The notes: a model not told the origin generated them from the sequence alone. 64,000 nucleotides of DNA from Pseudomonas anuradhapurensis (GCF_014269225.2 NZ_CP077097.1:1680001-1744000), one strand, 5' to 3'. Shown: positions 9,074 to 21,015, counted from the stretch's first letter. Numbers and translations are program-made.

Positions 9074-11773
9074 ATGCTTCGAATTCGCAAACTGGTTCTG
9101 GCCATGGCTGCAGCATCGGCGCTGTCATCAGGCATGGCGAATGCCCTGGGCCTGGGGGAGTTGACCCTCAAGTCGGCACAGAACCAGCCGCTGGACGCCG
9201 AGATCGAGCTGCTGGACGTGCGCGACCTCACCGCCGCCGAAGTGGCGCCGAGCCTGGCGCCGCCGGAAGAGTTCAGCAAGGCCGGGGTGGCGCTGCCGCC
9301 TTACCTCGAAGACCTGACCTTCACGCCGGTGATTAACCCCAACGGCAGGAGTGTGCTGCGGGTAACCTCCAGCCAGCCGCTGCCCGGGCCGGTGGTCAAG
9401 TTCCTGGTCCAGGTGATGTGGCCGCAGGGCCGTCTGCTGCGTGACTACAGTGTGCTGCTAGACCAGGCCAAGGCCCAGGGCGACAAGCCGGCGGCAGGCA
9501 ATGTCGCACCGGCGGTGACCAGTGCCGGCAGCTACACCACCCAACGTCGTGACACCTTGTGGCAGATTGCCGCGCGCAACACCCAGGGTGGCTCGATCCA
9601 GCAGACCATGATCGCGATCCAGGCGCTGAACCCGGACGCCTTCATCGGCAACAACATCAACCAGCTGAAGGTGGGCCAGGTGCTGCGCCTGCCCGACCAG
9701 CAGCAGATCCAGAGTATTGCGCAGGGCGAGGCGACCCGTGAGGTGGCCGAGCAGTATGCGGCCTGGCGTGAAGGCCGCCGTCTGGGCCCACGTGCCCGCC
9801 AGCTGGATGCCACCCGTCGCGGTGCCGCCGATGCAGCGCCGGCGCGCATTGCCCAGGGCGACAACCTGCGCCTGGTCAGCCCGGGCACCCAGGCCGGCGC
9901 CGACCAGGCCAAGGCACTCAGCGACAAGCTGGCCGTGGCCGAGGAAAGCCTGGATACCAGCCGTCGCGACAACGAAGAGCTCAAGAGCCGCATGGCCGAC
10001 CTGCAGAGCCAGCTGGACAAGCTGCAGCGTCTGATCGAGCTGAAGAACAACCAGTTGGCCCAGCTGGAGGCCCAGGGCGCAGCTGCCCCGGCCCAGCCTG
10101 CAGCCGATGCGCAACCCGTGGTCAAGCCTGCACCTGCCGCCGTGGATACGGCGCCCGAGCCGGCGCCAGCCACCGAGGCAGCAGTCAATGAGCAGCCTGG
10201 CGGTGTGCTGGACGAAATCACCGGCAACCCGCTGCTGCTGGGGCTGATTGCCGGCAGTGCATTCCTCGTGCTGCTGCTTCTGCTGTTGCTGCTGGCGCGC
10301 AAGCGCAAGGCCCAGCAGGAAGCCGAAAAACATCTGCGCATGGCGCGCGCACTGGAAGAAGAGCAGGGCGCAGGCTTCGACAACGACAGCGCAAGCCTCG
10401 AGGGCGTCGAGGTCTCGGCGCCGAGCGTGACCCTGTCGCCAGCCGTGGTCGCCGCTTCGGCCGCCGCCGCAGCAGCAGCGGAAAAACCGCCGACAGCGGC
10501 CGTCGAAGCGCAGCCCGAGGCGCAAGCCGACCCGTACGCCGCGCTGCTGGAGGAAGTTGGGCAATGCCTGGCCGCCGGCCGCCTGAACCGTGCTGCCGAC
10601 CTGCTGGAGCCCGCTGTGGCCGCCGCGCCGCAGCGTGATGACCTGCGCCTGCAACTGATGGATGTGTACGCCCGCCAGGGTGACCAGAGCGCCTTCGCCG
10701 AGCAGGAGCGCAAGCTGCCGACCAGCGAGCAGAACACTGCCGCAGTTGCCAGCTTGAAGGAACGCTACCCGGCCATGCTCGGCCTGGCTGCTGCCGGCCT
10801 CGGTGCTGCGGCCCTGGCTGCCGAGATGGACGAACAGTATGTGCAGGGCTTGCTGCAGGATCAGCCTGAAACCCCAGCGGCTGCCGATCTCGGGCTGGAC
10901 GACCTGCCGACCCTCGAGCCGGAGTTGGCGGTCGAGCCGGAGGCCGTCGCGCCAGCGCAGCCTGAAGCAGCACCCGAGCCGGAAGCCGAGCTGGATGCCT
11001 TCGATGAAGTGCCGACCCTCGATGTGCCGGGCCTGGACGAACAGGACCTGGACAGTGCCTTCGACCTGAGCCTGGGTGATGACCTGCCCGAGGATGGCCC
11101 GCTGGCCGCGCCAGTGCTGGATGAGCCGGTACTGGATGAGCCTCTGCCGCCAGAGGTTCCGGCAGCAGAAGAGCCGTTTGCCGTCGATGCCGAGCTGCAG
11201 GCCGATGCCGACGCCGATTTCGAGGCCATGCTGGCCCAAGCCGAAGCGCAACCCACGGTCGACCTGGCCGATTTCGACCTCGATGTCAGCGAGCCGGTTG
11301 CCCCGGCTGCCCCGGCGGCGGCCGACGAGCCCACGGTGGATGTCGCTGCGGAACTGGCCGCCTTCGACAGCGTGCCGGCGTTCGACCCATTGTCCGAATT
11401 CGACCTGCCGTCCGACTTCGACCTGTCGTTGTCGCTGGAAGACGATTCGCCGGCAGCCAAGAGCTTTGCCTCCGAGCTGGACGACGTCAACGCCGAGCTG
11501 GACAAGCTGTCGCAGAGCCTCGAGTCCCCCTCGCTGGAGCCGCACTTCACCAGCGAAGACGCGGCTGCCCAGCCAGAGCCCGAGCCACTGGACGACCTCG
11601 ACTTCGACTTCTTCTCCGGCAGCGACGAAGTGGCCACCAAGCTTGACCTGGCCCGTGCCTATATCGACATGGGCGATCACCAGGGGGCGCGTGACATCCT
11701 CGACGAAGTGGTCAAGGATGGCGATGAAAGCCAGCGCCAGGAAGCCGAGGACATGCTTTCCCGGTTGATCTGA
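9074..11773 (+). CDS. fimV: FimV polar hub / motility-assembly protein
   Basis: 899 residues. The order is signal peptide (MLRIRKLVLAMAAASALSSG...), conserved FimV N-domain (GLGELTLKSAQNQPLDAEIEL), LysM-like peptidoglycan-binding domain (about residues 155-215), coiled coil (about 275-335) and a single membrane helix around residues 390-410 (LLLGLIAGSAFLVLLLLLLL). A long acidic, proline/alanine-rich cytoplasmic region follows, ending in the conserved FimV tail ATKLDLARAYIDMGDHQGAR. FimV localises to the pole and organises type IV pili, flagella and chemosensory proteins. The low-complexity acidic region is typical of the family. Confidence 0.95.
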   Translation: MLRIRKLVLAMAAASALSSGMANALGLGELTLKSAQNQPLDAEIELLDVRDLTAAEVAPSLAPPEEFSKAGVALPPYLEDLTFTPVINPNGRSVLRVTSSQPLPGPVVKFLVQVMWPQGRLLRDYSVLLDQAKAQGDKPAAGNVAPAVTSAGSYTTQRRDTLWQIAARNTQGGSIQQTMIAIQALNPDAFIGNNINQLKVGQVLRLPDQQQIQSIAQGEATREVAEQYAAWREGRRLGPRARQLDATRRGAADAAPARIAQGDNLRLVSPGTQAGADQAKALSDKLAVAEESLDTSRRDNEELKSRMADLQSQLDKLQRLIELKNNQLAQLEAQGAAAPAQPAADAQPVVKPAPAAVDTAPEPAPATEAAVNEQPGGVLDEITGNPLLLGLIAGSAFLVLLLLLLLLARKRKAQQEAEKHLRMARALEEEQGAGFDNDSASLEGVEVSAPSVTLSPAVVAASAAAAAAAEKPPTAAVEAQPEAQADPYAALLEEVGQCLAAGRLNRAADLLEPAVAAAPQRDDLRLQLMDVYARQGDQSAFAEQERKLPTSEQNTAAVASLKERYPAMLGLAAAGLGAAALAAEMDEQYVQGLLQDQPETPAAADLGLDDLPTLEPELAVEPEAVAPAQPEAAPEPEAELDAFDEVPTLDVPGLDEQDLDSAFDLSLGDDLPEDGPLAAPVLDEPVLDEPLPPEVPAAEEPFAVDAELQADADADFEAMLAQAEAQPTVDLADFDLDVSEPVAPAAPAAADEPTVDVAAELAAFDSVPAFDPLSEFDLPSDFDLSLSLEDDSPAAKSFASELDDVNAELDKLSQSLESPSLEPHFTSEDAAAQPEPEPLDDLDFDFFSGSDEVATKLDLARAYIDMGDHQGARDILDEVVKDGDESQRQEAEDMLSRLI

Positions 11774-11821
11774 AGCAGGCAGGGCTGGTGCCTTCGCGGG
11801 CCAGCCAAGGCAATGCAGATC

Positions 11822-11848
11822 CAACGGCAGCCCTGCACGGCTGCCGTT
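11822..11848 (+). terminator. Hairpin after fimV
   Basis: AACGGCAG (11822-11829) pairs perfectly with CTGCCGTT (11841-11848) around a 10-base loop, 49 bases after the fimV stop. The T tract is poor, so termination would be weak. A TATAAT sequence sits just beyond at 11854-11859 and could be a -10 box for truA, but no good -35 is visible. Confidence 0.4.
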
Positions 11849-11889
11849 GTCGTTATAATCCCCGCCATTACGTACACCCCACAGGTTTC

Positions 11890-12750
11890 ATGCTCTTGGA
11901 CATCATCGACACCGCCGCCGCCGAGTCTGCGGCCGAAGGCTACTCTCGCATCGCCCTGGGCGTGGAATACAAAGGCGCGCGCTACCGCGGCTGGCAGCGC
12001 CAGGCCAGCGGTGTGCCGAGTGTCCAGCAGGCGCTCGAACAAGCCCTGTCCAAGGTGGCCAACGAGCCGATCTCGGTCATCTGCGCCGGGCGCACCGACG
12101 CCGGCGTACACGGTTGCGGGCAGGTCGTGCATTTCGACACCCGCGCCGTGCGCGACGAGCGCGCCTGGACCATGGGCACCAACTTCAACCTGCCGCATGA
12201 CATCAGTGTGGTCTGGTCGCGGCCGATGCCGGCCGACTTCCACGCCCGTTTCAAGGCCTGTGCCCGGCGTTACCGCTACGTCATCTACAACGACCCGATC
12301 CGCCCGGCGCACCTGGCCGAGGAGGTCACCTGGAACCATCGCCCGCTGGATGTCGAACGCATGGCGCAAGCCGCGCAGTACCTGCTTGGCACCCATGATT
12401 TCAGCGCCTTCCGTGCCAGCCAGTGCCAGGCCAAGTCGCCGATCAAGCATATCTACCATCTGCGCGTTACCCGCCATGGCCAGATGATCGTGCTGGATGT
12501 GCGCGCCACCGCCTTCCTGCACCACATGGTGCGCAACATTGCCGGCGTCCTGATGACCATCGGTGCCGGCGAACGCCCGGTGGCCTGGGCGCGTGAGGTG
12601 CTGGAGGGGCGCAATCGCCGCGCAGGCGGGGTCACGGCGCACCCGTACGGGCTCTACCTGGTGCAGGTGGAGTACCCCGAGGAGTATGCCCTGCCCAAAC
12701 GTTACATCGGCCCACACTTTTTGACCGGCTACGAGGCACTGGCTGACTGA
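11890..12750 (+). CDS. truA: tRNA pseudouridine(38-40) synthase
   Basis: 286 residues from ATG 11890. An in-frame extension to 11788 would run back through the upstream hairpin and is rejected. TruA isomerises uridines 38-40 in the tRNA anticodon arm. The catalytic aspartate lies in ICAGRTDAGVHGCGQVVHF, and RRYRYVIYNDP and FLHHMVRNIAGVL are the conserved family segments. It lies between fimV and trpF as in other Pseudomonas. Confidence 0.97.
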   Translation: MLLDIIDTAAAESAAEGYSRIALGVEYKGARYRGWQRQASGVPSVQQALEQALSKVANEPISVICAGRTDAGVHGCGQVVHFDTRAVRDERAWTMGTNFNLPHDISVVWSRPMPADFHARFKACARRYRYVIYNDPIRPAHLAEEVTWNHRPLDVERMAQAAQYLLGTHDFSAFRASQCQAKSPIKHIYHLRVTRHGQMIVLDVRATAFLHHMVRNIAGVLMTIGAGERPVAWAREVLEGRNRRAGGVTAHPYGLYLVQVEYPEEYALPKRYIGPHFLTGYEALAD

Positions 12751-12811
12751 CGGGCCAAACGTCATTTGTTAACATCCGGCCTTTCACTGCCACCAGCAGG
12801 GTTCGCTGTCC

Positions 12812-13432
12812 ATGAGCAACGTTCGCAGCAAGATCTGCGGTATTACCCGCATCGAAGACGCACTGGCCGCTGCCGAGGCCGGGGCTGATGCCATCGGCCT
12901 GGTGTTCTACGCCAGGAGCCCACGCGCGGTGGACGTGCGTCAGGCACGGGCGATCATCGCCGCACTGCCACCGTTCGTGACCACGGTGGGGCTGTTCGTC
13001 AACGCCACACGCTGCGAGCTGAACGAGATTCTCGAAGCGGTGCCGCTGGACCTGCTACAGTTCCACGGCGATGAAACCCCGCAGGACTGCGAAGGCTACC
13101 AGCGCCCCTGGATAAAGGCCCTGCGGGTGCGCCCGGGCGACGACCTGGAGGCGGCTTGCCGGCTATACGCCGGCGCCCGCGGCATTCTGCTGGACACATA
13201 CGTACCTGGCGTACCCGGAGGTACCGGTGAGGCATTCGACTGGTCGCTGGTACCGGCGCGCCTGAGCAAGCCGGTCATCCTGGCCGGTGGGCTGTCGGCC
13301 GACAATGTCGGCCAGGCCATCGCCCAGGTGCGGCCATACGCGGTGGATGTCAGTGGCGGCGTGGAGCAGGCCAAGGGCATCAAGGATGCGGCGAAGATCG
13401 AAGCCTTCGTGCGGGCGGTGAAACAGGCGTGA
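12812..13432 (+). CDS. trpF: Phosphoribosylanthranilate isomerase
   Basis: 206 residues, a (beta/alpha)8 enzyme converting PRA to CdRP in tryptophan synthesis. The N-terminal [20 protein letters not shown] holds the catalytic cysteine. Family segments [21 protein letters not shown] and [16 protein letters not shown] follow. It is separated from the other trp genes, as usual in Pseudomonas. Confidence 0.98.
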   Translation: MSNVRSKICGITRIEDALAAAEAGADAIGLVFYARSPRAVDVRQARAIIAALPPFVTTVGLFVNATRCELNEILEAVPLDLLQFHGDETPQDCEGYQRPWIKALRVRPGDDLEAACRLYAGARGILLDTYVPGVPGGTGEAFDWSLVPARLSKPVILAGGLSADNVGQAIAQVRPYAVDVSGGVEQAKGIKDAAKIEAFVRAVKQA

Positions 13433-13649
13433 TGGCAGATGTGACGGCTGGCTGCGCGCCATCGTCCATAGCTTTCGCAGCCCTGTTGGGCAGCCGCCTG
13501 CGCCTGAGGCGGCAGAACGACACATTAGCGGTGGAGTGGCGCGCCGGAAGCCCCGGCGGTCGGTCCATCATCGTTTCATACAAGATTGTGAGCTCAAGGG
13601 CAGGGCCGGCGATAGCGGCCGCTGCCTGCCGATACTGGAGAAAGAAAGC

Positions 13650-14542
<893 letters not shown>

Positions 14543-14543
<1 letters not shown>

Positions 14544-15850
14544 TGAAACAACGATCCCTGGGCGAATGGCTCGCCTACCTCGAGCAGTTGCACCCCACGG
14601 CCATCGACATGGGCCTGGAGCGGTCGCAGAAGGTGCTTGCCCGGCTGGCGCTGGGCAAGCTGGCGCCACGCGTGGTAACGGTGACCGGTACCAACGGCAA
14701 GGGCTCGACCTGCGCCTTCGTGGCGTCGCTGCTGCGTGCCCAGGGGTTGAGGGTCGGCGTATACAGCTCGCCGCACCTGTTGCGTTACAACGAGCGGGTG
14801 CTGATCGATGGCCAGGAAGCCAGCGATCAGCGCCTGTGTGACGCCTTCGCCGCTGTCGAAGCGGCGCGGGGCGATATTTCGCTGACCTATTTCGAAATGG
14901 GCACCCTGGCCGCGTTCTGGTTGTTCTACCAGTCGCAACTGGACGCGGTGGTGCTGGAAGTCGGCCTGGGTGGGCGCCTGGACACCGTCAACGTGGTGGA
15001 TGCCGACCTGGCCCTGGTGACCAGCATCGGCGTCGACCATGTCGACTACCTGGGCGATACCCGCGAGCAGGTGGCCTTTGAAAAGGCCGGGATCTTCCGC
15101 CAGGGCAAGCCTGCCCTGTGTGGTGACCTGGATCCGCCCCAGCCGCTGCTGGACAAGGCCGCCGAGCTGGCTGCGCCATTGTTCCTGCGCGGGCGCGATT
15201 TCGACCTGGCCAGCGCCGATGGCCACTGGAGCTGGCGTGGGACAGCCGCGACGGGGGAGGCGGTAGCGTTGCCCGACCTGCCATTGCTCGACCTGCCGAT
15301 GGAGAACGCCGCGCTCGCCCTGCAGGCCTACCTGCTGATGGGGCTGCCATGGGACGCCGGGCAGATTCGCCAGGCGCTGCTGGATACCCGTATCACCGGG
15401 CGCCTCGATCGCCGGCTGCTGAGCTGGCAGGGGCGGCCGGTGGAGCTGTTGCTGGATGTGGGGCACAACCCGCACGCCGCAGAATACCTGGCGCGACGCC
15501 TGGCCGCCCGCCCGCTGAAGGGGCGCCGCCTGGCGGTGTTCGGACTGCTCGCCGACAAGGACCTGGACGGCGTTGTCGCGCCGCTGCAGGGCCTGGTCGA
15601 TGACTGGGCGGTGGCGCCGCTGGACACCCCGCGCAGCCGCCCGGCTGCCGAGCTGGCTGCGGCCTTGACGAACCTCGGCGCCGCGGTGAAGTCTTATGCC
15701 AGCGTCGACGCCGCCCTCGAGGGGCAATGCGCGCAGGCGACGGCAGATGACCAGATCCTGCTGTTCGGTTCGTTTTTCTGTGTTGCCCAGGCGCTGGAAT
15801 GGCTGGAGCGGCACGCCCAGGAGGGTGGAGTAGATGGCAGTGCTGGATAA
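14543..15850 (+). CDS. folC: Bifunctional folylpolyglutamate synthase / dihydrofolate synthase
   Basis: 435 residues. It adds glutamate to dihydropteroate and to folates. The Mur-ligase-type P-loop reads VTGTNGKGSTCAFVASLL near residue 48, and the region EVGLGGRLDTVNVV and the later GHNPHAAEYLARRL are family hallmarks. The ATG at 14543 shares its A with the accD stop; a GTG immediately before is an alternative first codon. The 3' end overlaps the SPOR gene by 17 bases, so accD-folC-dedD form an operon. Confidence 0.97.
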
Positions 15851-16517
15851 AGGGATGAAACAGCGCATGGTGGGTGCGTTGGTGCTGGTGGCGCTGGCGG
15901 TGATTTTCCTGCCGATGCTGTTCACCCGCGAGGACGAGATGCGCCAGGTGCACGTCGAGGCCCCGCAGGCACCGGCCATGCCAAACCTGCCGGAAGTGAA
16001 GGTGGAACCGGTCGCCGTGCCGGAGCCACAGGCCATTGCGCAAGAGCCACAACAGCCCCCGGTGGTGGTAGAAGAATCCACTGCACCGGCGAGCCCGCCC
16101 AGCCAGCCGATCACGCCGTCGCCGCAGGCCCAGGCTCAGGCGCAGGCTCAGCCGCCCAAGGCCCAGGCTCCTGCACCAAAGGTCGAGCCCAAGCCGGAGC
16201 CCAAGCCGGCAGTCGCTTCGGCCTCGGCCGCCACCGTGGCCAAACCGGAAGCGCCCTCGAAGATCGACGTCAATGGCCTGCCGGTCAGTTGGTCCATCCA
16301 GCTGGCCAGCCTGTCCAACCGCGCCGGTGCCGAGAAGCTGCAGCAAACCTTGCGTAGCCAGGGTTACAACGCCTATGTCCGCTCGGCGGGTGGCATGAAC
16401 CGGGTGTACGTGGGGCCGTTGATCGAGCGCGCCGAGGCCGAGCGCATGCGCGATGCGATCAACCGCCAGAACAGCCTCAAGGGCTTTGTGGTGCGTTTCC
16501 AGCCCGAGCGCAGCTGA
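15834..16517 (+). CDS. dedD: SPOR-domain inner-membrane protein, DedD-like
   Basis: 227 residues: a short cytoplasmic start, one membrane helix (about residues 13-30, MVGALVLVALAVIFLPML), and a long periplasmic linker rich in Pro, Gln and Ala with a run of QA repeats near residue 100. The C-terminal SPOR domain (about 150-227, SWSIQLASLSNRAGAEKLQQ...) binds denuded septal peptidoglycan. DedD acts in cell constriction. The place between folC and cvpA matches E. coli dedD. Confidence 0.9.
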   Translation: MAVLDKGMKQRMVGALVLVALAVIFLPMLFTREDEMRQVHVEAPQAPAMPNLPEVKVEPVAVPEPQAIAQEPQQPPVVVEESTAPASPPSQPITPSPQAQAQAQAQPPKAQAPAPKVEPKPEPKPAVASASAATVAKPEAPSKIDVNGLPVSWSIQLASLSNRAGAEKLQQTLRSQGYNAYVRSAGGMNRVYVGPLIERAEAERMRDAINRQNSLKGFVVRFQPERS

Positions 16518-16537
16518 TACTGGCTGACTCGGTCCGT

Positions 16538-16648
16538 GTAGGAGCGGCCTCGTGTCGCGATCGGGCCGCGCCGCGGCCCCTCGGTTATTGCTATGGCCGA
16601 AATTGCTGGGGCCGCGGCGCGGCCCGATCGCGACAAGGCCGCTCCTGC
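16538..16648. repeat. Inverted repeat of the GTAGGAGCGGCC type
   Basis: The left arm, about 43 bases from 16538, is matched by a right arm ending at 16648 with minor differences. The core is TCGCGATCGGGCCGCGCCGC with a GTAGGAGCGGCC outer end. It lies between dedD and cvpA in a 280-bp gap with no gene. Confidence 0.85.
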
Positions 16649-16797
16649 AGAAGTCGTGCGTTTCGCTTTGGCGCGCAATCCTTGTCGGCGCTGGCTTGCC
16701 GGCGATGAAGCCAACGCCAATCGACCTGACATTCCGCTTACCCAACCCCTCGCCGCTCTGGTAAAATGCGCCGCCTCAAACGTCTGCAGGCAGCACC

Positions 16798-17355
16798 GTG
16801 GCATTTACCCTGGTTGATTGGGCGATCATCGCGATCATCGCCGTCTCCACACTGATCAGTCTCAAGCGCGGCTTCGTCAAGGAAGCCATGTCCTTGCTCA
16901 TCTGGATCATTGCCGGTGCGGTTGCCTGGATGTTCGGCGGTTCGCTCTCGGTATATCTTGAAAGCTACATCCAGACGCCGTCGATGCGTGTCATCGCCGG
17001 CTGCGCCATTCTGTTCGTCGCCACCTTGCTGGTAGGCGCCATGATCAACTTCCTCATCGGCGAGCTGATCCGCGTGACCGGGTTGTCCGGCACCGATCGT
17101 TTCCTGGGCATGGCCTTCGGCGCCGCGCGCGGGGCCTTGCTGGTGGTGGTGGCCATCGGGCTGATCAGCCTGGGGCCGGTTCAACAGGACACCTGGTGGC
17201 AGGAATCACGCCTGATACCACAATTTCTCTTGGTTGCCGACTGGTCGAAAAACCTGATCCTGGGTTTTACCGGCCAGTGGACACCCAGTGGGCTGATCGG
17301 CACTCCGGCTGATCTTCCGTTCAAGGAACAGTTGCTCGGGCCGGCAAAGCCCTGA
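16798..17355 (+). CDS. cvpA: CvpA family membrane protein
   Basis: 185 residues with a GTG start (16798). Hydrophobic helices occupy about residues 3-22, 28-50, 63-90 and 103-122. The family opening FTLVDWAIIAIIAVSTLISL and the segment GGxRGALLVVVAIGLI-like region fit CvpA. In E. coli CvpA is needed for colicin V export and for bile/envelope resistance; its biochemical role is unclear. It precedes purF with 42 bp between them, the conserved cvpA-purF pair. Confidence 0.93.
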   Translation: MAFTLVDWAIIAIIAVSTLISLKRGFVKEAMSLLIWIIAGAVAWMFGGSLSVYLESYIQTPSMRVIAGCAILFVATLLVGAMINFLIGELIRVTGLSGTDRFLGMAFGAARGALLVVVAIGLISLGPVQQDTWWQESRLIPQFLLVADWSKNLILGFTGQWTPSGLIGTPADLPFKEQLLGPAKP

Positions 17356-17397
17356 GCGCTATTCACTCAAGTTTCGTCAAAGTAGGGGTTGCGTCGC

Positions 17398-18903
17398 ATG
17401 TGTGGCATCGTCGGTATCGTCGGTAAGTCGAACGTCAATCAGGCGCTGTATGACGCGCTTACGGTCCTCCAGCACCGCGGCCAGGACGCTGCCGGTATCG
17501 TGACCAGCCATGACGGCCGGTTGTTCCTGCGCAAGGATAATGGCCTGGTGCGCGATGTCTTCCAGCAGCGCCACATGCAGCGCCTGGTCGGCAACATCGG
17601 CATCGGCCACGTGCGCTATCCGACGGCGGGCAGCTCGACCTCGGCCGAGGCACAGCCGTTCTACGTCAACTCGCCGTACGGCATCACCCTGGCACACAAC
17701 GGCAACCTGACCAACGTCGAGCAGTTGGCCAAGGAGATCTACGAGTCCGACCTGCGTCACGTCAACACCAACTCCGACTCGGAAGTGCTGCTGAACGTGT
17801 TCGCCCATGAGCTGGCCGTACGCGGCAAGCTGCAGCCGACCGAAGAAGACGTGTTCGCCGCCGTGTCCCACGTGCACAGCCGCTGCGTCGGCGGTTACGC
17901 CGTGGTGGCGATGATCACCGGCTACGGCATCGTCGGTTTCCGCGACCCCAACGGCATCCGCCCGGTGGTGTTCGGCCAGCGTCATACCGACGAAGGCGTG
18001 GAGTACATGATCGCCTCGGAAAGCGTGGCCCTGGACGTGCTCGGCTTCACCCTGATCCGCGACCTGGCACCCGGCGAAGCGGTGTACATCACCGAAGAAG
18101 GCCAGCTGTACACTAAGCAGTGCGCCGACGCGCCGAAACTGCAGCCGTGCATCTTCGAGCACGTCTACCTGGCCCGCCCGGACTCGATCATGGACGGCGT
18201 GTCGGTGTACAAGGCGCGCCTGCGCATGGGTGAGAAGCTGGCCGAGAAGATCCAGCGCGAGCGCCCGGACCACGATATCGACGTGGTCATCCCGATTCCG
18301 GATACCAGCCGCACTGCGGCCCTGGAGCTGGCCAATCACCTGGGCGTGAAATTCCGCGAAGGTTTCGTCAAGAACCGCTACATCGGCCGTACCTTCATCA
18401 TGCCCGGCCAGGCCGCGCGCAAGAAGTCGGTACGCCAGAAGCTCAACGCCATCGAGCTGGAGTTCCGCGGCAAGAACGTGATGCTGGTGGACGACTCGAT
18501 CGTGCGCGGCACCACCTGCAAGCAGATCATCCAGATGGCCCGCGAAGCCGGCGCCAAGAACGTCTACTTCTGCTCCGCAGCCCCTGCGGTGCGCTACCCC
18601 AACGTCTACGGCATCGACATGCCGAGCGCTCACGAACTGATCGCCCACAACCGCACCACCGAACAGGTGGCCGAGTTGATCGGCGCCGACTGGCTGGTCT
18701 ACCAGGACCTGCCGGACCTGATCGAGTCGGTCGGTGGCGGCAAGATCAAGATCGAGCACTTCGACTGCGCGGTGTTCAACGGTGAATATGTCACTGGCGA
18801 CATCGACGAGGCCTACCTCGACCGCATCGAGCAAGCCCGCAATGACCTGGCCAAGGTCAAGAACCAGGCAGTCAGCGCGATCATCGACCTGTACAACAAC
18901 TGA
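17398..18903 (+). CDS. purF: Amidophosphoribosyltransferase
   Basis: 501 residues. It is the first committed step of purine synthesis: glutamine plus PRPP to phosphoribosylamine. The start is fixed at ATG 17398 because the next codon is Cys, the N-terminal nucleophile of the Ntn glutaminase domain (MCGIVGIVG). An in-frame TTG at 17389 would bury it. The C-terminal phosphoribosyltransferase domain carries [17 protein letters not shown], the PRPP loop. Confidence 0.98.
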   Translation: MCGIVGIVGKSNVNQALYDALTVLQHRGQDAAGIVTSHDGRLFLRKDNGLVRDVFQQRHMQRLVGNIGIGHVRYPTAGSSTSAEAQPFYVNSPYGITLAHNGNLTNVEQLAKEIYESDLRHVNTNSDSEVLLNVFAHELAVRGKLQPTEEDVFAAVSHVHSRCVGGYAVVAMITGYGIVGFRDPNGIRPVVFGQRHTDEGVEYMIASESVALDVLGFTLIRDLAPGEAVYITEEGQLYTKQCADAPKLQPCIFEHVYLARPDSIMDGVSVYKARLRMGEKLAEKIQRERPDHDIDVVIPIPDTSRTAALELANHLGVKFREGFVKNRYIGRTFIMPGQAARKKSVRQKLNAIELEFRGKNVMLVDDSIVRGTTCKQIIQMAREAGAKNVYFCSAAPAVRYPNVYGIDMPSAHELIAHNRTTEQVAELIGADWLVYQDLPDLIESVGGGKIKIEHFDCAVFNGEYVTGDIDEAYLDRIEQARNDLAKVKNQAVSAIIDLYNN

Positions 18904-18918
18904 TTCGGGAGCGACGGC

Positions 18919-20130
18919 ATGACGGATCAATGGGATGCCGGGCGGCTGGACAGTGACCTCGAGGGTGTCGGTTTCGACACCCTTGCGGTGCGCGCCGGTC
19001 AGCACCGTACACCGGAGGCCGAGCACAGCGAAGCGCTGTTCCTGACCTCCAGCTATGTGTTCCGCACGGCTGCCGACGCCGCCGCGCGCTTTGCCGGCGA
19101 AACGCCGGGCAACGTCTACTCGCGTTATACCAACCCGTCGGTGCGCGCCTTCGAGGAGCGCCTGGCGGCCATGGAAGGCGCCGAACAGGCCGTGGGCACG
19201 TCCACCGGCATGGCCGCGATCCTCGCCGTGGTGATGTCGCTGTGCAGCGCCGGTGACCACGTGCTGGTGTCGCAAAGCGTGTTCGGTTCGACCATCAGCC
19301 TGTTCGAGAAGTACTTCAAGCGCTTTGGCTTGCAGGTGGACTACGTGCCGCTGGTCGACCTGGCCGGCTGGGAAAAGGCCATCAAGGCCAACACCAAGCT
19401 GCTGATCGTCGAGTCGCCGTCCAACCCGCTGGCCGAGCTGGTCGATATCGCTGCCCTCAGCGAGATCGCCCACGCCCACGGTGCCATGCTGGTGGTGGAC
19501 AACTGCTTCAGCACCCCGGCGCTGCAGCAACCGCTGAAGCTCGGTGCCGACATCGTGTTCCACTCGGCCACCAAGTTCATCGACGGCCAGGGCCGCTGCA
19601 TGGGCGGCGTGGTTGCCGGGCGTGCCGAGCAGATGAAGGAGGTGGTCGGTTTCCTGCGTACCGCAGGCCCGACCCTCAGCCCGTTCAACGCCTGGATCTT
19701 CACCAAGGGCCTGGAAACCCTGCGCCTGCGCATGCGTGCGCACTGCGAAAGTGCCCAGGCACTGGCCGAATGGCTGGAGCAGCAGGAGGGTGTGGAGAAG
19801 GTGCATTACGCCGGCCTGCCGAGCCACCCGCAGCACGAGCTGGCCAAGCGCCAGATGAGTGGCTTCGGTGCGGTGGTCAGTTTCGAGGTCAAGGGCGGCA
19901 AAGAGGGCGCCTGGCGCTTCATCGACGCTACCCGGGTGATCTCCATCACCACCAACCTCGGTGACAGCAAGACCACCATTGCCCACCCGGCCACCACCTC
20001 CCACGGCCGTCTGACGCCGCAGGAGCGTGAAGCCGCGGGTATCCGCGACAGCCTGATCCGTGTTGCCGTGGGCCTGGAAGACGTGGCCGACCTGCAGGCC
20101 GACCTGGCGCGCGGGCTGGCGGCCCTGTGA
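18919..20130 (+). CDS. metZ: O-succinylhomoserine sulfhydrylase
   Basis: 403 residues of the Cys/Met-metabolism PLP family. It makes homocysteine directly from O-succinylhomoserine and sulfide, the Pseudomonas route that bypasses cystathionine. The PLP lysine is in [17 protein letters not shown], and [20 protein letters not shown] and [10 protein letters not shown] are family marks. It lies 15 bp after purF and overlaps the following SDR gene by four bases. Confidence 0.96.
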   Translation: MTDQWDAGRLDSDLEGVGFDTLAVRAGQHRTPEAEHSEALFLTSSYVFRTAADAAARFAGETPGNVYSRYTNPSVRAFEERLAAMEGAEQAVGTSTGMAAILAVVMSLCSAGDHVLVSQSVFGSTISLFEKYFKRFGLQVDYVPLVDLAGWEKAIKANTKLLIVESPSNPLAELVDIAALSEIAHAHGAMLVVDNCFSTPALQQPLKLGADIVFHSATKFIDGQGRCMGGVVAGRAEQMKEVVGFLRTAGPTLSPFNAWIFTKGLETLRLRMRAHCESAQALAEWLEQQEGVEKVHYAGLPSHPQHELAKRQMSGFGAVVSFEVKGGKEGAWRFIDATRVISITTNLGDSKTTIAHPATTSHGRLTPQEREAAGIRDSLIRVAVGLEDVADLQADLARGLAAL

Positions 20131-20900
20131 TCGAGATCGGCGGCGCTGCGCCCGGCCATAATGGCCGGGTCGCCCTGGTCACCGGTGCCGCGCGCGGCAT
20201 CGGCCTGGGCATTGCCGCCTGGCTGATCTGCGAAGGCTGGCAGGTGGTGCTCAGTGACCTCGACCGGCCGCGTGGCGCCAAGGTGGCCAAGGCTTTGGGT
20301 GATAACGCCTGGTTCGTTACCATGGACGTTGCCGACGAGGCCCAGGTCAGTGCCGGGGTATCCGAGGTGCTGGGACAGTTTGGCCGCCTGGACGCATTGG
20401 TGTGCAACGCGGCCATTGCCAACCCGCACAACCACACCCTGGAAAGCCTGAGCCTGGCGCAGTGGAACCGCGTGCTGGCGGTCAACCTCAGTGGCCCGAT
20501 GCTGTTGGCCAAGCACTGTGCGCCGTACCTGCGTGCGCACAACGGGGCGATCGTCAACCTGACCTCTACCCGGGCGCGGCAGTCCGAGCCCGACACCGAG
20601 GCCTACGCAGCCAGCAAGGGCGGCCTGGTGGCGTTGACCCATGCCCTGGCCATGAGCCTCGGCCCGGAGATCCGCGTCAATGCGGTGAGCCCGGGCTGGA
20701 TCGACGCCCGCGACCCGTCGCAGCGCCGTGCCGAACCGTTGACCGAGGCCGACCATGCCCAGCATCCGACCGGCAGGGTAGGGACGGTGGAAGACGTCGC
20801 GGCCATGGTGGCCTGGCTGTTGTCACGCCAGGCGGCATTCGTTACCGGCCAGGAGTTCGTGGTCGATGGCGGCATGACCCGCAAGATGATCTACACCTGA
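20127..20900 (+). CDS. Short-chain dehydrogenase/reductase
   Basis: 257 residues from a GTG that overlaps the metZ stop. The Rossmann glycine motif is [12 protein letters not shown], then CNAAIAN, the catalytic Ser region LTSTRARQ, and YAASKGG (Tyr-x-x-x-Lys). The end, [20 protein letters not shown], is typical of classical NAD(P) SDRs. The gene is conserved behind metZ in Pseudomonas, but its substrate is unknown. Translational coupling suggests it is expressed with metZ. Confidence 0.93.
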   Translation: MIEIGGAAPGHNGRVALVTGAARGIGLGIAAWLICEGWQVVLSDLDRPRGAKVAKALGDNAWFVTMDVADEAQVSAGVSEVLGQFGRLDALVCNAAIANPHNHTLESLSLAQWNRVLAVNLSGPMLLAKHCAPYLRAHNGAIVNLTSTRARQSEPDTEAYAASKGGLVALTHALAMSLGPEIRVNAVSPGWIDARDPSQRRAEPLTEADHAQHPTGRVGTVEDVAAMVAWLLSRQAAFVTGQEFVVDGGMTRKMIYT

Positions 20901-20920
20901 GCATTCTGCATATCCTGTAT

Positions 20921-21015
20921 TGGCCTCTTCGCGGGCACGCCCGCTCCCACAGGTATTTCACATAGGTCAAGATCGGTGGAGATCCTGTGGGAGCGGGCAA
21001 GCCCGTGAAGAGGTC
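20921..21015. repeat. Inverted REP pair
   Basis: The left unit (TGGCCTCTTCGCGGGCACG..., 20921-20953) and its complementary right unit (CCTGTGGGAGCGGGCAAGCC..., 20984-21015) flank about 30 unique bases downstream of the SDR gene and before the tRNA cluster. Confidence 0.9.

Noticed and set aside
9458..11824. 788-codon minus-strand ORF opposite fimV
   Set aside because: Arises from the low-complexity acidic/alanine codons of fimV; its sequence is repetitive and unrelated to any family.
17377..20004. 875-codon minus-strand ORF opposite purF and metZ
   Set aside because: Complete antisense overlap with two enzymes whose catalytic residues are intact.
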